NCBI GenBank assembly: GCA_023630585.1
Contig: CM042548.1
Coordinates: 6,315,027 to 6,379,026 of the forward strand
DNA: 64,000 nt
Direction: 5' to 3'
Source of the DNA: Cranoglanis bouderius
Lineage: Eukaryota; Chordata; Actinopteri; Siluriformes; Cranoglanididae
Position 1 is the stretch's first letter, and every line of letters begins with the position of its first letter. A program made the translations under genes and the position numbers. Below the pieces are notes generated by a model, which worked only from the letters and a program-made list of their open reading frames with translations, had not been told where the DNA came from and searched no databases. Positions 1 through 11,530 of this stretch are shown here, in pieces.

Positions 1-2706
1 CCAGTTCTCAGTAAGATCAGTGCTCACACCCATTACATCATTCCTGATCCTCTCATTCGGGACTAGTGAATTTCCTTAATCTAGCTCAAGCAGTATGTAC
101 TGACTGGTGATGACAGGATCTGACACAGTCATTAACTTTCACTTATGCATTTGACTTGGTTCAAATGGAAGGTAAAATCTAGCTGATGCATTTCATTACT
201 CTTATTTTGGCCAGTAACAATACATTTCCCTGATAAAACACATATGTTAATTAATGAAACCAGACATAAAGGTGGAGCAATTAAAATATGTCCAGATATC
301 CAGATCCAGGCCCATCAGTAACAGTGGATAATCAGAGTAACTTCCAGGATATACAGCTACATGTACACTTAAGATCAGGAAAACTCTATTGCAATATTAT
401 TGCAGTCATAGAAAGAAGTAAATGACCTTGAGGAGACCACTAGTGTTTCTGCTATATGTGTATGAATGACCGGTGGTATGCCTAATATAATATATCATGT
501 ATCGGATTTCCCATTGCTCCTGCTGTTCGCTTATATAAACTCTATTCAGACACATGAGGCTGTCTGATCATTTAGCATTGGCGTGCTCCTTGGGGAATCT
601 TTAAACAGTCACACCTTGCTTCTAAGTTACTTTCATAGAACCCAGGGATATTTGCACGGAAAGACAGGATTTCGATAATGGGTTCTTATTCACAGAAATC
701 TATCAAATAAGCATTTCTAAATAATTGTCACAGATCAGCTCAGAAAAGTTAGTCATACTGTAATTCAGAATTCTCGTTTAGACAGACGGGGTCATCTTAC
801 CACAGAGTTGCTGAATTCATTTCCTAAAAAAACCTTTTCTTTTAGCGTAGAGGATGCTGGGGAGCTCAGTTGGCGCCCAGTATATCCGTCCCTGTCCCAT
901 TTGGGGAAACAGTGTCAAACCATTCCACCGCACGCTGTAACCCCTCCAGCACCACTACTGCAAATCATGACGGTTATGTTGATTCGCCAACCCATCGGAA
1001 GGAGGTCTAAATATATAAGACAATGCTGACAGTCCTACTGCTATCACACAGGAGGAGGGCAGGGAAAATGAGTGTGCTCCCTGTTCTTGTGTAAGAAAGT
1101 AGGAGCCACTTCCTCTGGTAAACCCATCCGGGCTAAAGTCCTCCACCCAAGGACAAAAACGTCACTGAGGGGATGGGGTAGCTTAATGAATGGGCACCAC
1201 TTTGAACATAAACTTTCTAGAAATACCAATCACCTTTAAGCAGAAACCTGTAAAATATGTCCTTGAAATGACATTGAGGCTCAATTGCCAGATGTTGAGA
1301 GAGTTCTTGGTTTATCCTGGAGTCATTAAAATGTGGAAGACTGCCAAAATGGGGAGTAAGGCTGGGTTCTGTGTTTCAGAAGAACACTATGTCTTTGTTT
1401 GCAAAGGCACTTGCCCTTTGACCCTGATGCAAAGACCATATATGTATTTTTATGCATTGATATATGACCCTTCTTTAACAAAAAGAAAAGTAATGGAAAA
1501 GTTACTACATATTCTTCTAAGGCAGCAGGGAACAGTGGGAAAACTGTGTTTATGACATTAGTATTACATTTGTGGAGTATGATCACAGTAATGAGTAAGC
1601 AGGATATCCAGTAACATAGCTCAAGCACCTGCACAAATCATGCCACTTGCACACCCGCTCTGTGAACCAAAGATATAGGACATCACCTTTTAATCCCATA
1701 AGCCACAAATTATCCATCTTCACTGCATATTCACTAACTGTTCAGCTGGCATGGCTCAAAGAGGCTTTAGAAAAAAAAGATATATGAGACTCCCTCTATT
1801 TTTTCAACTCCCACCCCCCACCTCCATCACAGGGGTGTGCAGGGTGTATAAATATTTTTCTTAAAAAGTGAGCAGGGGAGTGTTTTCTCATTGCTCCCCT
1901 ATTCTCAAAACCCCCACTGGCACAGTTGGATCAGACCTGCTTGATTGTAGTGTCTAGTGTCCCTGGGCGAGACTGAGCCTGTCAGAATACCGCTGGAGCT
2001 TAAGCTCTTGTGTAGATTCAGCCATTTGGACATGGACTGGCTATTGGATTAAGTGCACATCAGCCACTCCTGTCACTGGAAAGCTTTTGGCTGGGTGCAG
2101 ACTTGAACCCAGATCAGGACACACTGGTCTTGTTCCAAGCTTCAATTACTGTGGACATGTACAGTGTCCAACGAGTCTACATCTGCCACACCTTACATTA
2201 TATTACCCTTGTTATATTCACCAATTATTTATTTTCTGATAAATGGAAGTGATTTAAATGTGTATGAAAGCTTAGCTTAGTAATGTGATTTTTGTCCTCT
2301 TAAGCATGAGGTAGGTGACTGCCAGTGGGGTGTAACCAGTCACGCTATCACACGATTATGAATATATTGGTTACCAAAGTTCTGCTTTGACACTGTTCCC
2401 ATGGCGGCCACTGATGTATGGCTCAAAGCTGCAGTTAGAGTTTTATGGTTGATGGACATTGGCTGTAATTGGATGAAGTCTGGAAATCATTTACTACTCT
2501 CTGGTGTAACCACCTCAATAAATGGTTTACTTATCAAACGTATTTAACCAGAGCCCATCCCAGTGAACAAGGACAGCTGGGTCCTCTAATAATGCCTTGT
2601 ATTCACAATAAAACATAACACTGGTGACATGTTTCAAACAGAAGAGAGAAAACATACAAATGATCTCCATATAGCTGTTTTTTACAGTTCATGCATGTTG
2701 AAGTGG
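1..2706. other. No gene recognised
   Basis: Unique-looking, AT-rich DNA. The short open frames show no known domain or splice structure. It may be intron or flank of the minus-strand gene at 5.2-6.0 kb. Confidence 0.5.
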
Positions 2707-2966
2707 AGGGGCGGCTGTGGCTCAGGTGGTAGAGCGGGTTGTCCACTAATCGTAGGGTTCAATTCCCGGCCCACATGAAGTGTCCTTGGGCAAGACACTG
2801 AACCCCAAGTTGCCCCCGATGGCAGGCAGGTGCCTTGCATGGTAGCTCTGCTCCCATGAGTGTGTGAGTGTGAGTGTGTGTGTGAGTGTATGGGTGAATG
2901 AGACACAGTGTAAAGCGCTTTGTGAACCGCAAAGGTTAAAAGGTGCTATATAAGTGCAGACCATTT
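2707..2966 (+). repeat. tRNA-derived SINE
   Basis: A tRNA-like head carries an A-box-like GGCTCAGGTGGTAGAG and a B-box-like GGGTTCAATTCC, as expected for an RNA polymerase III promoter. A non-tRNA body follows, with a GTGTGAGTG-type run and a conserved-looking tail, AAAGCGCTTTGTGAACC to TATAAGTGCAGACC. This is the layout of teleost tRNA SINEs. The family name is not assigned. Confidence 0.85.
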
Positions 2967-3232
2967 TAAGTTATATTTTGGGGCCAAATAAGCTAGGAGA
3001 TTATTGTCACTATTCCCCAGGCACATTTTGAGCATATTGTTGAAGTCAAGTGTCTGGTCAAAAACAATTGTTCATGGAAAAACTGAAAAAACATTTTGAA
3101 GCTTCACTACCATGTAAAATTTGGAATAATTTATTAACCCTTATTGACCCCTCAAACACCTGGGAGATGTCAGCAGGTCCTCACTCTTGTGACTACAGTC
3201 CTTTTCCTATTAGTTTCAAAATATTTACTGAA

Positions 3233-3251
3233 TATATATATATATATATAT

Positions 3252-3290
<39 letters not shown>

Positions 3291-3312
3291 TAGAAATATA
3301 GATATAGAGATA
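3233..3312. repeat. (TA)n / (GATA)n microsatellite
   Basis: A run of alternating TA passes into perfect GATA tetranucleotides and then into imperfect GATATA. Confidence 0.95.
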
Positions 3313-5027
3313 TATAAATCCATCAAAATGTTGTGTAATTGTATACTGGGAACAGTAAGAGGTAAATAAATGGTAATTAGCAGTTGCTAATTATTAGTTT
3401 ATAGCAATTTCTTCATCAAATTCACCAAATAAATCAGCTAAATTCCAGTGTACCCGTAAATTTAGCGAATAAAGTGATTCTGATTCCGAGATGAATTCGA
3501 TTTCAACATCATTCTTGGTGCTACAAAACATTTTTCCATCATTCTGTAATGATCAAACCCTTCACTCTGGATTTAACTAAACTTTCTTAGTGTTTTGCAG
3601 CTTCCAACGATTACTTAAAACACATGAAGAGACCACTGAAAGAACTTCTTATCATCATATTGTTGGTTTACTATTGTTGATAGCATTGATTGTTGCGAGT
3701 GGTAGTACATTTGTTAGTGATATTCGGCACAATGTGAAGTAATATGCAAACATGCTTAATTAGTAAAACATGTCAAGTCTGCATTTCTTGTTGTAAAACC
3801 AGCCAGTAATGCTATGAGAATCACTCTCCACAAAACCACCAAGGAATGTGCTGCCACTTCAGAACAGCTGGCACTTAACAGAAAAATGTTTTCCTTTAAC
3901 ATAAGACTTACATCTGTGACACAGGCATTGTAGAGATTTACTGTATACTCTGTTAAGCTTTTAAAGTTACAAATGACTATTAAAATTAGTGGTATTTTGA
4001 ACAAGTGACTAATTTTCCATGAAAACCCGATGGAGCTTAAAGAGTCCTGTGGTCTATTTTGCACAGTGTAGTCAAATACAGAACAGAAGAGTGTGGAAAC
4101 CAGCATGATCATAAGGTCAGTAGAAGGTTTTCCAATCAACATAATGTGGCTAAACATACAAATAAAAGGACATTTTGTGCTGTGTCAGCTGTGGAATGGA
4201 AAGCAGCAACTTCAGCTTTTCACCCTCCCCACCCCAACTGAGACAAAGCTGAGACTTGAGAGATGAATACCCAGTTCCCCTTTACACAAATTCCTCTTTC
4301 CTTTGCTGTGTTCATATTGTACTCACAGGGAAATCGTGATCTTTCAAAGCTTTTAGATTTGACAGCCCATGTTGTGCTTTAGAGCTATGGTAAGATGATA
4401 TGGCCATATTCTGGTTCAGTGGCAGTACGAGAGATTAGGCTTTGGAGTATATCGGCACAGACAACGCTCTGATTAAAAGTTGGAATGCATGTCACCACTA
4501 TTTGCTCTCCGTCATGAGCTATTTAAATGCCCTTTCAGCAAAAAATACAGGTGCATATATGTATACAACAAACATGTTTGAGAGATGTTTAAAGCTGTCA
4601 CCCCGAATGTAAAATCCTTACTAAAAGATGACCATGTTAATTATATTAGTGGTTACATCCTTGTGCTATGTTAATGTGGATAAAGTTCATTATACAGTTT
4701 ACAGTGAATTAATAAAATAAGGTGTTCAGTTGTTGGGCCAAGAATTTGCATCTTGCCCAAACAAGCCCTCTGAAAGATCTCTGTTATCTGATCTGATCAC
4801 ACTAAACTGCACAAATACCTGCCGACAGAGTACTATAAGCATGCAGGTCCAGCTAAGCAATTAATCTATGTACTTGTTGCTGCCTCCCTCTTCAAGTGAA
4901 CTTTGTAAATCAAATGTACTTGTGCACAAATGAGTATTTAGATTGTCTTTGTCTAACAAACTTATGGTCATATAGTCTGACATAGTATTTAAATCTGACG
5001 TAGTATTTAGTAATGATAATTAGTAAC

Positions 5028-5092
5028 CGCTTTATCCTTGTAGTAGAGTTGTACTGGATCAGGAGCCTATCCCAGGAATAGTAGACATGAGG
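5028..5092. repeat. Fragment of a dispersed repeat
   Basis: The stretch 'accgctttatcc ... ggatcaggagcctatcccagga' matches the start of the repeat seen at 11.23 and 63.08 kb. It sits just downstream, in minus orientation, of the splice donor at 5151. Confidence 0.55.
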
Positions 5093-5151
5093 CAGGAATA
5101 TACCCTAGATGAGATTCCCATAATTGTCTTGGAAGCAGCACCTCAGCTTAC

Positions 5152-5375
5152 CTGAGAGAGGCTCTCGGGGTTTGACTACTGGCACTTCCTCTACTGGCTC
5201 TTCTTCAGGGCCAGGGGATGCTGAACGGTCAACCAGTGACTCTCTCTTCTTGCCTCTGCCCACAATCTTCAAGAGGGACAGTCTGCGACTGGTTGAATCG
5301 GCATCACTCTCTGAGCACAGGTCTCCATTGGGCAAGCTCTCTTTACGAAGGCTCTCTCTGCATCTTCCTGCCATC
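5152..5375 (-). CDS. Exon B of the NPF-motif gene
   Basis: Opens MAGRCRESLRKES after the split Arg codon and closes VVKPREPLS before the donor GTAAGC, in phase 1. It contains an acidic Pro/Glu/Val run after the RRxS site. Confidence 0.78.
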
Positions 5376-6019
5376 CTGAAAAATTCAATATGTGAAGCTG
5401 GTTGGTTTACCATTTCATAACCTTATGGAAAGCTCTCAACATCAGTGACTGTGCTAACATGTCAAGGACCTAATCAAGCTCTATAAAATAGAATGAAGTG
5501 TTCCTGCAGATCATTTGATTACTGGTCAATCTGTACCTTAGAAGACTTCCCTCTGAACTCCGTCGGCCCTTCTTCTTTTTCTCCATGGGTGAGGGCATAC
5601 CAATGGAGCCCTGTGGAGAAGGGGTGGCACTGCCCTTACTCCTGCCTGACATGCGCAGGCCCTTGCCTAGCTTGCCCAGGGTCTTGAGTGGTGACACGCC
5701 TTTGATGCGGTCAAGCGTCCCTTTAAAAGAACCACCCTTTCCTGAGCCCCCACGCCTCACTTCATTGGCCTCATTCTCATCCTCCTCATCCTCAAATGGG
5801 TTACGATCCCGGGGAGCGCCCCCATCCAAGAGTGAGCCACCATTGTGCCTGGGCCACTCCTCATCTAAGCCGTTCTCCTCAAACGGGCTGTGGTTGAGGC
5901 TCATCTTACGGAGAATCAGTTCACTGTGAGTGTTCTCCAACTCCAAATTCCCCTTGGCCCCCTTCAGCCGAGCTGGGAGGTTCTTAAGAACGGGCATGCT
6001 TCGGCCTGGAGGATAAACA
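5152..6019 (-). CDS. Ser-rich basic protein with NPF motif, N-terminal part (two exons)
   Basis: Two exons are joined by consensus splice sites. Exon A runs from 6019 (acceptor after TGTTCCTCAG; a nearer alternative is at 6005) to 5537 (donor AAG|GTACAG). Exon B runs from 5375 (acceptor TTTTTCAG) to 5152 (donor CAG|GTAAGC). They join in frame across a split Arg codon. If the ATG at 5997 is the start, 228 residues are visible before the protein continues outside the seen exons. It has an acidic stretch with an NPF motif (residues 66-68, the EH-domain ligand type), a Gly/Lys/Ser-rich middle, a KKKKGRR cluster near 140-146, and RRxS sites around Ser148 and Ser187 suited to basophilic kinases. 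It looks disordered and cytoplasmic. Ending on KPREPLS resembles the linker before a Sec6-like domain in the EXOC3L/TNFAIP2 family. That is a guess from memory. No later exon was found in the window. Confidence 0.75.
5537..6019 (-). CDS. Exon A of the NPF-motif gene
   Basis: Codon bias and the absence of stops contrast with the flanks. Candidate initiator ATG at 5997-5995, MPVLKNLP. It ends in phase 2 at the donor GTACAG. Confidence 0.75.
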
Positions 6020-7269
6020 CTGAGGAACAACAGAAGACAATCAATCAATAGAGAGACACGTCTATGCACTTACTCAACATAACTGAGCTACAGATATCAC
6101 ATGTCCATCATGTTAAAATTAAACCATTTTTGTTCAGTTGTGTAAGGCATTTTGAACAATTAACTCAAAACCTCTTCCTTAACATTAAACATTGGTAATA
6201 AAGTCTGCGAGATAAGATTGTTCTGTTTTGTCACTATCTTATGGTGTGATAGGTATTTTAGTCACACCTGTCCTTGATCGGACTCTCTCTACTTTATGGC
6301 TCTAATATATTAACCAGTTCGGACTGCATTGGGATTGGTGATTGGTCTGTGCAGTCTAGAGGTTCAACAGTGCACTTACTTGAATATGTGTTGAAAATAC
6401 AGTATGTGTTGAATGTGTTGTGAGTTGACTATGCATACTGTAAATATCCCACATGAGCCTTAGTCTGTGACGTCCTGTTAGACTTCCATAATTGTACTTG
6501 TTCAAGTACAATTATGGCTTGTGACGAAGCTGAAGGGAACAGTGCTGAATCACTTCCTGCTGGTTAATTTGTATATTTGTGTATGAGCATATGGAAGAGG
6601 ACGTGATCAATGGCAGATGAAAATCCCTGAAGAAGGCCTATTGTTAGGAGCTTCCTAAATGTAATAATAATTATGCACATATGATTTTTCCATATGACTT
6701 CCATGGATAACCTGACAGCAGAGGTATGGGAAGAGTTGGCGAACATAAGGCACAGTCAGTGCCTGCTTTAGTAATCAACTAATTCCTAACTTTTAGATTG
6801 AGTGACTAATAGTTAACCTTCAATGGTCAATGGACTCATCTGTCAAGTAATTATCAAAGAAGGAATGAAGGTCCACAGAAAGGGAAGTTATGCAGCAGTT
6901 AAAGGATAATGGATAATTCTTGGCACAAAGCATTTATAGTGATTAGTAATTTTAAAGCCTCTTGCTCAGTTCAGTTTCAGCACACCCAAGCAATCTGTAG
7001 CAGTTTTATGTGATTAGAATGAAGCAAATTCTTTTGCAAGAGTTAAGAGAGAAGTGGGTGCAGCTGCTTTTGTGAAAATAGGGAAATGGAGTGGAATGTC
7101 TGCTTTATCTACAACACCAAAAACCTAAATGGATCAAGGTGGAAGATGTGGTGACTGAAGAAAATTCAGCAATGATGACAGAATGTGACCAAAACATTTT
7201 ACATTGCATTACTTTGAGTCCAAAAGCTTACTGGTCATATGGATTAAAGTTATGTGCTGCCTGCTACAC
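6020..7269. other. No gene recognised
   Basis: AT-rich DNA upstream of the minus-strand gene. A promoter or 5' exon of that gene may lie here but is not visible. A short local palindrome, TACTTGTTCAAGTA, lies at about 6496. Confidence 0.45.
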
Positions 7270-7436
7270 ATTTACATTTAGGGTATTTGGCAGATACCCC
7301 TATCCAGGGGGACTTATGTTTATCTAATTTGTACAACTAAGCAGTTGAGGGTTATGGGGCTTGTTCAAGGGATTTAACTCACAACCTTCCAATCAGTAGT
7401 TCAAAATCTTAACCCCTGAGCTGCCACTGCCCTGTA
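7270..7436 (-). repeat. Degenerate tRNA-derived SINE
   Basis: The reverse complement shows the same body as the SINE at 32.1 kb: a B-box-like GGTTGTGAGTTAAATC region, then the CTCAACTGCT and GGCAGATACCC-type tail that mirrors GTCTGCCAAATGC. Confidence 0.65.
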
Positions 7437-10311
7437 CACATGCACCTGTTTACCTCACTTCCTAAGTTTATTGCAATGCATCAAGTTATCGTCTATAATC
7501 TGTCCAGCTCTAATTATAAACTTTAATACAGAGCCCCTCTGGAATGCCGGGTTAGATTTTTGAGTGAGATAAACAGACTACACGACTGCCTTTCCAGGCT
7601 AAGTCTATTTCCTGCATTGCACAGGTAGCAGATTACATCCTGCATGAAAACAAGAAGCCTTTGCTATTAGGAAAGGCTATAAGCCATTTAGATAAAAGCT
7701 AGGAATTAAATAACAATAGTTACTTTTGACTGTAAAGTGTTGATAATTGTTTTTTTTTTTTATGTACTGCAGTTTAATAATGAAGAATTGTCTCTGCAAT
7801 TTCCTACCACCTCACTTTTTGACTTTATGCTTTGAATTAATATCTAAACAGTGTTTTGATTTATTGGAAGGTCATGAGTTCCTGGAGTGTCCCGCTTGAC
7901 CCTGGCTAAGATTTTCCTCTTTGGATGGCTCTACTCATTGTTTTAGTAGGAACTACCCAGACATTTATTGCTAACATAATTTTACTAGCACTATATCTCA
8001 TTTATGGCTGGCACCTTGTTAGTTCAGATAGGAGCTCTCCTGTTTTACACATTATCTTACCCACATGAATTTGATGTCTTGTTTAGCCTGCTGACATATT
8101 GACTTAATATTTTTGTATTTCTTTTAAGAAAAAAAAAACTAAACAAAACACAACAACAACAACATACAGTAAATAGCCAATATGAAAGATTGGTAAAAGG
8201 GGGCTGGGGAGAAATATATGGAGGGATTAAGCAGGGAAAGAGAAGGTCTGGTTTCAAGATGTGCCACAAAAGTGTGCAATGACCAAGGCTCTGGTATTGG
8301 ACTACAGGACCAGGAAGACCAGGAATGTTGGAGGGATCCCAAGAAAGGCTCTACATGACTTTCCCTGAGGGAAGGTTTAAATGCACCCAAACCACAGAGG
8401 CATATCACCAGGCACATGTCCAGCTCAATGAGCTTAAGTGAAGGCTCTTCAATGCATTTTAATATTGAACATATTAAATATCACTTGGATGACATATGCC
8501 GTGCCACAGTTGAATCCTGTTCAGCTCAGTAAGCCCCTGTTACAGCACTTAGAACAGCATGTTTCTTCTTTTTCCCAACCAAGTTTGCATATCACTAAAT
8601 GTTTTTCTTCTTTAAAAAAAAAACAAACAAAAAAATTGTTTCAGCGCAGTGGTTGCCAATGTATTACAGAAAAATCTTGCAAAGGTTGATTAGCACATGC
8701 ATGTTGAATAACTGGCTGGGACAGATCTATGAGATAATTTAACTTTGCTTACATTCTCAGCACTGGAATATGCCCTGCCATAAACGTGATTTTCCATGAC
8801 ACATTATAAGGTTATTGTAGGAGTAAATCTTTAACCCGAGTAGATCAATGTCGAAATGCCATTAGAAAATGCAAGAAGGGTAGAATGTTCATTTTTTTTT
8901 CTGACAAGGAAACACAATGTCTGGGTCAGCTCATTTAAATTTCAATTCCCTGATTCTATGTTAGAGTCTATTTCTGATCTAGGGTTAGATTTCTTCTTGT
9001 TTCTACTGACAACTGTCACAAAATTCAAGCAATTATAGCAATAATAATCCAAATAGGAAACTACCGACCTAGGTCATGAGGTTTTCAAAACAAACCTACA
9101 GAAAGTTTATGAGGGAAAACTTTCTGTCTGTCTTAATTCCATGTAAACTGCTAAGATGAATCTTCTTAACAAAAGCATGACTGGAGACTGAATACTAACT
9201 CTGGTAAAGGGCAAGAACACTGACCTTGGCTGTACTTGAGAACTGCTGAGCAATCCGATTCTGGTGTATTTTTTAATTACATAACTTTATTTAATTAATG
9301 TACAATTATTTAAACTTAAAACTAGTTTTGGAATAAATTATATTACCAATCTACTGAAAAGTATATTTATGGTTGGAACTTTTTACAGCTTGAAACAGCT
9401 GCACATAAGTGAAATTGGCAGTTATCCCCCCCCCCAATAATACAGCAATAATACTGATGTATATTATGATTAATTTGTTTTATTTTACCCAAGCTCATTC
9501 ATCCTTTATTGTGCCTACACTGACTCACAGATTAAGAAAATATGTTTCATCTAAAAGAAAACTTGTCATAGAAGCTGTATACTTACACAATCCATCCTGC
9601 TCTTTCTCCATAACAGGAACACGAAAACACTGCAATCCACAAGTATAATGCGTTTTTTTGGGGGAAATGCCGTGCCTCAACTGCCCAGCCTCTCCGCAGA
9701 ACCTCTGGCTTTTATTTTGGTGGGTTGGCCCTGACAATTGAACCGATTCTTTTGAACAACTCTTTTAAACGACTGAAACCTGCCGAGTTTTATTTTGTTT
9801 GATTCACCACGAGGAAATGGACATCAAGAAATATCGTGACAGTAAATGAACGACACGTGGGGAACGACAAGGTTTTTTTTTTTTTTTTTTTTTAGTTATC
9901 AGAACGACTAACGTTCGTGTGTTTAATTCGTTTCCTCTCGCGAGTCGATTCACCCCATGACCGTTAAAGAGTCGAATCACATTTCGGTTCACTGGCAAGG
10001 CGAACAGCTAACTAAATCTTCTTCATATCGTCACTAAGACTATTATTTAGGTACAAACTGATGTGGCTGTACTTCGACAGCTATATTTTAAGTTTTATAT
10101 AGGATTAATTCAGATGTATTGGGACAGTTTTTCAACTTCCACCATGTCTACCACCATGTCTTGCCATTAATAAAAACAAATACCAAACACATGACGCGTT
10201 TCTGATATGTGAATGAAAACTGTATATAATATTCTAATGTAGCTTGCCCTTTTGTCAAGACTGAATGAAGACCATTTTAATAACGTTTGGTCATTTTATT
10301 GACACGTCACT
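7437..10311. other. No gene recognised
   Basis: No coding exon was identified. It contains A- and T-homopolymer tracts (about 7750, 8120, 8617 and 9872). At 9735-9990 is a repeat-like, CpG-containing block with several copies of a motif near AACGACT. Confidence 0.45.
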
Positions 10312-10597
10312 GGTTTACCCTGCTGAAAAATACAATGTAAACCCTCATAGAATTTGTAATGGTTTTAATAGTTGTAATGGGAATTGTATTGGTTTTAATG
10401 GAAACTGTAATGGTCCCCGTTGATCTCTACTGGTAATTTTTTGCCTTCCCCATTGGTAGCATTTTATGTCTAGTGGATACGATTAAGGACCAGTAATGAT
10501 AATGGTAATGGTTTTAATGATTAGCTGATGGTTTGCAATGGTATTGTAGTAGAAACCATTAGAATTTCTGTGATGTTTTTTCTTTCAGCAGGGTTGG
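10312..10597. mobile_element. Short terminal-inverted-repeat element (MITE)
   Basis: The left end ACCCTGCTGAAAAAT and right end TTTCTTTCAGCAGGGTT are inverted copies, and AGAATTTGTAATGG / CCATTAGAATTTCT continue the pairing further in. The middle is rich in TAATGG and TTTTAATG motifs and has no open frame. Non-autonomous DNA transposon; superfamily not determined. Confidence 0.65.
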
Positions 10598-10800
10598 TTT
10601 TTAGTTTCATACTTAATAACAGCTTTAAAGCATTATTTATCTGTTGCATACTTATGCATGGCATCAAACCATATTTCAAATAAAATCTTCTCCAAATTCA
10701 TCAACATATTCTAATGTTGTATGAACATAGTAGACAGAATAAAATTGAGTAAATATTAAAATGTTGGTCTTTGTGACATTCTATAATTCATTTCTTACAG

Positions 10801-10820
10801 CAACAACAACAACAACAACA
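10801..10820. repeat. (CAA)n microsatellite
   Basis: Six to seven perfect CAA units. Confidence 0.9.
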
Positions 10821-11227
10821 GGGTTTAGAAAATCTTCAGTATTTTCCAAATTCATAATCAATCTTTTCTAAAATTTCCATACGAACAAATGAAATAAAAA
10901 ATTCATTAGAAAAACACCACTAAAGGATACTACTGTTCTAAATTTGCCAGTCAATCACCACGATTTGAACAAACTGCGTAAATATGTGGAATATAATAGT
11001 CATGACAGTTTTATAAGCTTTTCCTCAACATATCTTTTGGGGTCAACTTCCTGTTTGATGCTGACCACACCCCTTTATATGATATTATACATGTTCTGTC
11101 TATCAATAATCATGTTATTTCTATCAAGCATTTCCACTGCAAGGGCTTCATAACACAGGTTTTGACTATCAGACCAGAAAATAAATGTTGCTAAGTGAAA
11201 CTATACCAATTTACCTGATGTCACATA

Positions 11228-11530
11228 CATCCATTTTCTGTACTGATTATCCTATACAGGGTCATGCAGGAGCCTGGAGCCTATCCCAGGGAACTTGGGG
11301 CACAGGGCGGGGGGCACCCTGGACCGGGTGCCAACCCACCACAGGGCACAATCGGACTCACATTCACACACTACGGACAATTTGGAAATGCCAATCAGCC
11401 TACAACCGATGTCTTTTGACTGGGGGAGGAAACCAGAGTACCCGGAGGGAACCCCTGAAGCATGGGGAGAACACACAAGCTCCACGCACACGGGGCAAAG
11501 GCAAATGTACTAACCACCGTACTCCACACC
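11228..11530 (+). repeat. High-copy dispersed repeat
   Basis: Starts 'catccattttctgtac', passes through 'ggagcctggagcctatccc' and ends near 'gggagaacacacaagctcc'. Related copies lie at 63.08 kb (plus) and 40.14 kb (minus), with fragments at 5.03 and 55.1 kb. Such sequence is very common in fish genomes. The open frames across it are repeat-derived. Confidence 0.75.

Noticed and set aside
2707..2780. Possible functional tRNA gene
   Set aside because: The A and B boxes are present, but there is no complete cloverleaf and a SINE body follows.
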